NCBI GenBank assembly: GCA_905202115.1 | Contig: CAJKQZ010000037.1 | Location: 1-17,281 of the forward strand | Length of the DNA stretch: 17,281 nt | Direction of reading: 5' to 3' | Source: an uncultured Prevotellaceae bacterium | GTDB taxonomy: Bacteria; Bacteroidota; Bacteroidia; Bacteroidales; Bacteroidaceae | Part shown: positions 15,087-17,281 of the stretch, piece after piece | Position numbering within the stretch: the stretch's first letter is position 1 | How the letters are laid out: every line of letters starts with the position of its first letter | Translations under genes and position numbers: made by a program | Notes under the pieces: generated by a model | Database searches by the model: none | What the model saw: only the letters and a program-made list of their open reading frames with translations | Told to the model about the DNA's origin: nothing

Positions 15087-15596
15087 TTATTTCTTTATCA
15101 GATACTTTATTATAGCGTATACTCCGAATATCTGCAATACCATGCCTGGAATACCAAGACGGAAATCTTGAAGAGCTACCTCTATGTTTGTCCCCATAAG
15201 CCATTCAATGGCAGAACCAATGATTTGGTACGACAACACCACTATGGTCAGTGCGATTAAACTTACTTTCTTTGCACGGTAAGCCATTAAGCTCGCCGCT
15301 ATTGCCAGAATAATGGATTTGATGATGATTGCCGGTAACACCGGAGTAGCCGGCATTCCGAAAAGCGCGTTGTTTACTAATGGTGACAACACGGCCGTGA
15401 TAAGCCCTACACCTATTCCGTATTTATATGCTCCTACCAGGGTAAAGAAATAAATGGGAAGGAATATCAGACCGCCTTGCGGTATAAGATGACACAGTTG
15501 CGGCATTACAACGTTGCCGGTTATAAATAGCGCTGCAAAAAGATACGTGCGCGTATTGAGCAGATTGAATGAATAAAGTTTAGTTGTTGCTTCCAT
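15087..15596 (-). CDS. ECF transporter S component-like membrane protein
   Basis: This 169-aa protein has about six hydrophobic helices (near 15-35, 42-58, 61-78, 82-102, 108-132 and 145-166). It shows the layout of an energy-coupling-factor S component: an Ala-rich first helix, then IPQGGLIFLPIYFFTLVGA and GIGVGLITAVLSPLVN. S components bind a vitamin or precursor and need the EcfA/EcfA'/EcfT module, which is not encoded here and must be shared from elsewhere. Its start lies 17 bp inside the end of the upstream NimA-like/DUF1893 gene, so the two are coupled. The ligand is unknown; a flavin-, pyridoxal- or nucleobase-like molecule is a guess from the partner. Other six-helix families remain possible. 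Confidence 0.65.
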   Translation of the reverse strand: MEATTKLYSFNLLNTRTYLFAALFITGNVVMPQLCHLIPQGGLIFLPIYFFTLVGAYKYGIGVGLITAVLSPLVNNALFGMPATPVLPAIIIKSIILAIAASLMAYRAKKVSLIALTIVVLSYQIIGSAIEWLMGTNIEVALQDFRLGIPGMVLQIFGVYAIIKYLIKK

Positions 15597-16488
15597 TGTG
15601 TTTTTGTCTTATAAATTCGTCTATTAGTTTAAGAATATCTTCAGGGTTATTACTTTGCAAGCAAAGACGCTCCATAGGGCAGATGTCGGTTTTGGTACGG
15701 TTGAGAATAAGCGGAACTTCTGTTTCGTAGTCAACGTCAATGCCTGCTTCTTCAAACAGATTGAGAGCCGGAGTACTGATAAGGGCCGTACATGCCCGTC
15801 TGGCTTTTCCCAAAATTATGAGTGCGGCAGCGGCTTTTCCTATGGCTTTGTCTATTACTAAGGAGTCTTTTAAGGTTTCATCACCGCTTTTTACAATACG
15901 GTAAAGGTTCGCTATTCCGCGAAGGTTGAAGCGTGTTTCTTTTCCGTTTTTTATAATAATCAGAGTGCTGTCCTTGTCGCGGGAAAATTCATCCCAGGGT
16001 TTGTTTATGTGTTTGCATTTCCCGCTCCAGGCATCGATGTCAATGCGTATTATTTTCACTCTTCCAAATGAGGCTTTGCAATACTCATATCCTTTTTCTC
16101 TATGTGCAGGAGAGAATTTGTCGATTATGAGCCTTAATGCTTTCATTCGCTCATCTTCGGATATGTCTGTCGTTGCTTTTCCTGATAAGACGATACTTTC
16201 ATATTCTGTTGTGAAAGCTCTGGAAACAAGATGTGTCTTGCCTGTAATGCAGAATGAAACGTTATTGTTTGCTGCAATGTTTTCAAGCTTTCGTCCTTCG
16301 GGGGCGCAATGTATATAAATAGCGTTTTCGCCGTTCCACACGTAGTTTAAAGGCACACCGTATCCTCCGCCGGTAGTTGCGTCGGTCATTGATATTACAC
16401 CGAACTCGCCGTTTTTCAATATTTCGCGGGCATGTTTTTCCTCCATAAGGCGGTCGCGTCTTCGTATGCGGGAATTGTCGTAAATCAT
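15580..16488 (-). CDS. NimA-like (PNPOx-fold) flavin-binding domain fused to DUF1893
   Basis: This 302-aa cytoplasmic protein has two domains. Residues 1-160 match the pyridoxamine 5'-phosphate oxidase-like split barrel of the nitroimidazole-resistance (NimA) type: RRRDRLMEEKHAREILKNGE, YGVPLNYVW (43-51), IYIHCAPEGRKLENI (57-71) and SFGRVKIIRIDI (140-151). Family members bind FMN or related cofactors. Residues 172-292 match DUF1893 (TM1506-like, cytidine-deaminase-type fold), with DKAIGKAAAALI (213-224), STPAL (238-242), the phrase VPLILNRTKTDICPMERL (258-275) and a short helical tail. The canonical HAE zinc motif of deaminases is not visible, so deaminase chemistry is doubtful. It is first in an operon with an ECF S component (17-bp overlap). 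Domain calls are fairly secure; the joint function is not known. Confidence 0.8.
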   Translation of the reverse strand: MIYDNSRIRRRDRLMEEKHAREILKNGEFGVISMTDATTGGGYGVPLNYVWNGENAIYIHCAPEGRKLENIAANNNVSFCITGKTHLVSRAFTTEYESIVLSGKATTDISEDERMKALRLIIDKFSPAHREKGYEYCKASFGRVKIIRIDIDAWSGKCKHINKPWDEFSRDKDSTLIIIKNGKETRFNLRGIANLYRIVKSGDETLKDSLVIDKAIGKAAAALIILGKARRACTALISTPALNLFEEAGIDVDYETEVPLILNRTKTDICPMERLCLQSNNPEDILKLIDEFIRQKHNGSNN

Positions 16489-16508
16489 ATACCAGATATT
16501 GAATGATA

Positions 16509-16542
16509 CAAAGTTGGGAGATTTTCTTTAAAAGTAAGCAAA
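16509..16542 (-). promoter_or_regulatory. Putative promoter of the NimA-DUF1893/ECF operon
   Basis: On the minus strand TTTG (16542-16539) is followed after 22 bp by CAACTTTG (16516-16509, 7 of 8 to TAnnTTTG), about 20 bp from the ATG. An inverted repeat AGTAAG/CTTACT (about 16533-16550) overlaps the -33 region and could be an operator. The same gap holds the divergent rnpB promoter. Confidence 0.4.
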
Positions 16543-16557
16543 TCCTTACTTACTTTT

Positions 16558-16588
16558 TTTATGGTGCACTTCAAAAGTGCTAACTTTG
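16558..16588 (+). promoter_or_regulatory. Putative rnpB promoter
   Basis: On the plus strand a perfect -7 box TAACTTTG (16581-16588) is preceded after 19 bp by TTTA (16558-16561), close to the TTTG -33 box. It lies about 20 bp before the start of the RNase P RNA. A 6-bp inverted repeat GCACTT/AAGTGC (16566-16580) fills the spacer. Confidence 0.6.
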
Positions 16589-16607
16589 CCACTGTAAAGT
16601 AAAAACA

Positions 16608-17030
16608 GAGAATAGTTCCCCGGTTTGTCGCTCGATGACGTCTGTCTTCGGGAGGAAAGTCCGGGCAACAAAGAGCAGTCCGCTTCCTAACAGAAAGTCA
16701 TTCGCAAGGGTGAATTACTGCAGAAGAAAATAACCGCCTGCTTCCTGGCAGGTAAGGGTGAGAAGGTGAGGTAAGAGCTTACCGGTCGTACAGTGATGTG
16801 CGAGCCGTGCAGATCGGACGTTGAAAGTTCGCGTAAACCGGCGTTTGAGAGTTGCTCGCTCGATTTGTTATGTCAGACAATGTCTGGCAGCAAGGCATAA
16901 TTTTCAATTGTGCGCCGGAGGGTAGAACGATTAAGCGACATGGTGACATGGCGCGCAGATAAATGACAAACGTCTTGCATGAAGTTTACATGCAATTCAC
17001 AAAACCCGGCTTATAAGGGAACTATTCTAA
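16608..17030 (+). ncRNA. rnpB: RNase P RNA, bacterial type A-like
   Basis: This is the catalytic RNA of ribonuclease P, which removes tRNA 5' leaders. Helix P1 is formed by AGAATAGTTCC (16609-16619) and its exact complement GGAACTATTCT (17018-17028). The universally conserved block GGAGGAAAGTCCGGGC begins near 16651. Near the 3' part, GGAGGGTAGAACGATTAAG (about 16917) and ACAAAACCCGGCTTA (16999-17013) match the conserved core, with CCGG positions able to close P2/P4. The length of about 420 nt suits the A-type RNAs of Bacteroidetes. Ends are set by P1 and are accurate to a few bases. The RNA has its own promoter and a terminator directly behind it. Confidence 0.96.
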
Positions 17031-17034
17031 TTAT

Positions 17035-17082
17035 AAAGACAGCCATTTATGTGTCGGCAAGGCGCAAAGGCTGTCTTTTTTA
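17035..17082 (+). terminator. Rho-independent terminator of rnpB
   Basis: AAAGACAGCC (17035-17044) and GGCTGTCTTT (17069-17078) form a 10-bp stem closing a 24-nt loop, with the U-run continuing to 17082. It lies a few bases past helix P1 of the RNase P RNA. The 118 bp after it (17083-17200) contain nothing I can identify, apart from a GGCGGCCGCC palindrome. Confidence 0.85.
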
Positions 17083-17200
17083 TAGCAAAAGTCCTGGCGG
17101 CCGCCATGTCTGTTTGCTTTAGTAAGGATTTCATAGAAAATCAGTGGTAATGTATTTTAATATGTTCATATTTTAAAATTCACGATGCTTAGCCGTATAC

Positions 17201-17281
17201 TTTTGCAGACAAAAACGGTCAGCTGGCAAGCACTTGAGAATCAGCACATGTATATGTAGCAAAAAATATGTCTGAGATATT
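17201..17281 (+). repeat. Dispersed intergenic repeat, copy C (cut by window edge)
   Basis: This copy has the same 60-bp core as 14822-14881 and the same following AAAAAATATGTCTGAGATATT, with 75 of 81 positions identical. The window ends at the centre of what would be the 42-bp palindrome. It lies about 120 bp downstream of the rnpB terminator, again outside any gene. Confidence 0.9.

Noticed and set aside
16920..17013. Possible tRNA near the GGAGGGTAGAACGATT segment
   Set aside because: This lies inside RNase P RNA and matches its conserved 3' core; no cloverleaf can be drawn.

Overview
The window looks like chromosomal DNA from a member of the Bacteroidota, most likely Bacteroidales. Three things point there: upstream regions carry the Bacteroidetes -7 box TAnnTTTG rather than sigma70 boxes, Shine-Dalgarno sequences are weak or absent, and the gene families fit (a glycosyltransferase/HIT-like fusion beside a SpoIID-like protein and an AmpG-like transporter, and a NimA-like/DUF1893 fusion beside an ECF S component). 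I cannot name the genus. No phage, IS transposase, CRISPR array or tRNA was seen.

Layout. Positions 1-5295 hold a tightly packed minus-strand operon. It is transcribed as an 820-aa glycosyltransferase/HIT-like nucleotidyltransferase fusion, then a SpoIID/LytB-domain protein, then an AmpG-like MFS permease. It is probably a cell-wall (muropeptide) uptake and recycling module, but the role of the fusion protein is unknown. A 586-bp gap (5296-5881) follows. It holds the operon promoter, an orphan plus-strand terminator, a MITE-like nest of inverted repeats and a minus-strand terminator. A stand-alone MFS exporter (5882-7201) and pheS (7387-8409) come next, both on the minus strand and each ending in a clear intrinsic terminator.

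From 8556 to 12939 a plus-strand operon of four overlapping or closely spaced genes encodes a compact Wzx/Wzy-type surface polysaccharide system: chain-length regulator, flippase, polymerase and a single glycosyltransferase. By eye it is more A+T-rich than its neighbours. It meets panD-panC (minus strand, two steps of pantothenate synthesis) at a shared bidirectional terminator. After a 563-bp repeat-bearing gap comes a two-gene minus-strand operon, a NimA-like flavin-binding/DUF1893 fusion followed by an orphan ECF-type S component. Divergent from it is rnpB, the RNase P RNA, with its own promoter and terminator.

The least expected structure is a dispersed repeat family. A 60-bp core lies at 1-60 (inverted), 14822-14881 and 17201-17260, with a probable degenerate copy at 14672-14745. 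In the complete copy the core is followed by a perfect 42-bp palindrome, and the same palindromic unit recurs without the core at 5533-5599. Both window ends fall inside copies, so the window may be an assembly contig broken at repeats. The strongest candidates for undescribed biology are the fusion/SpoIID/AmpG operon, the NimA-DUF1893/S-component pair, and this repeat family.
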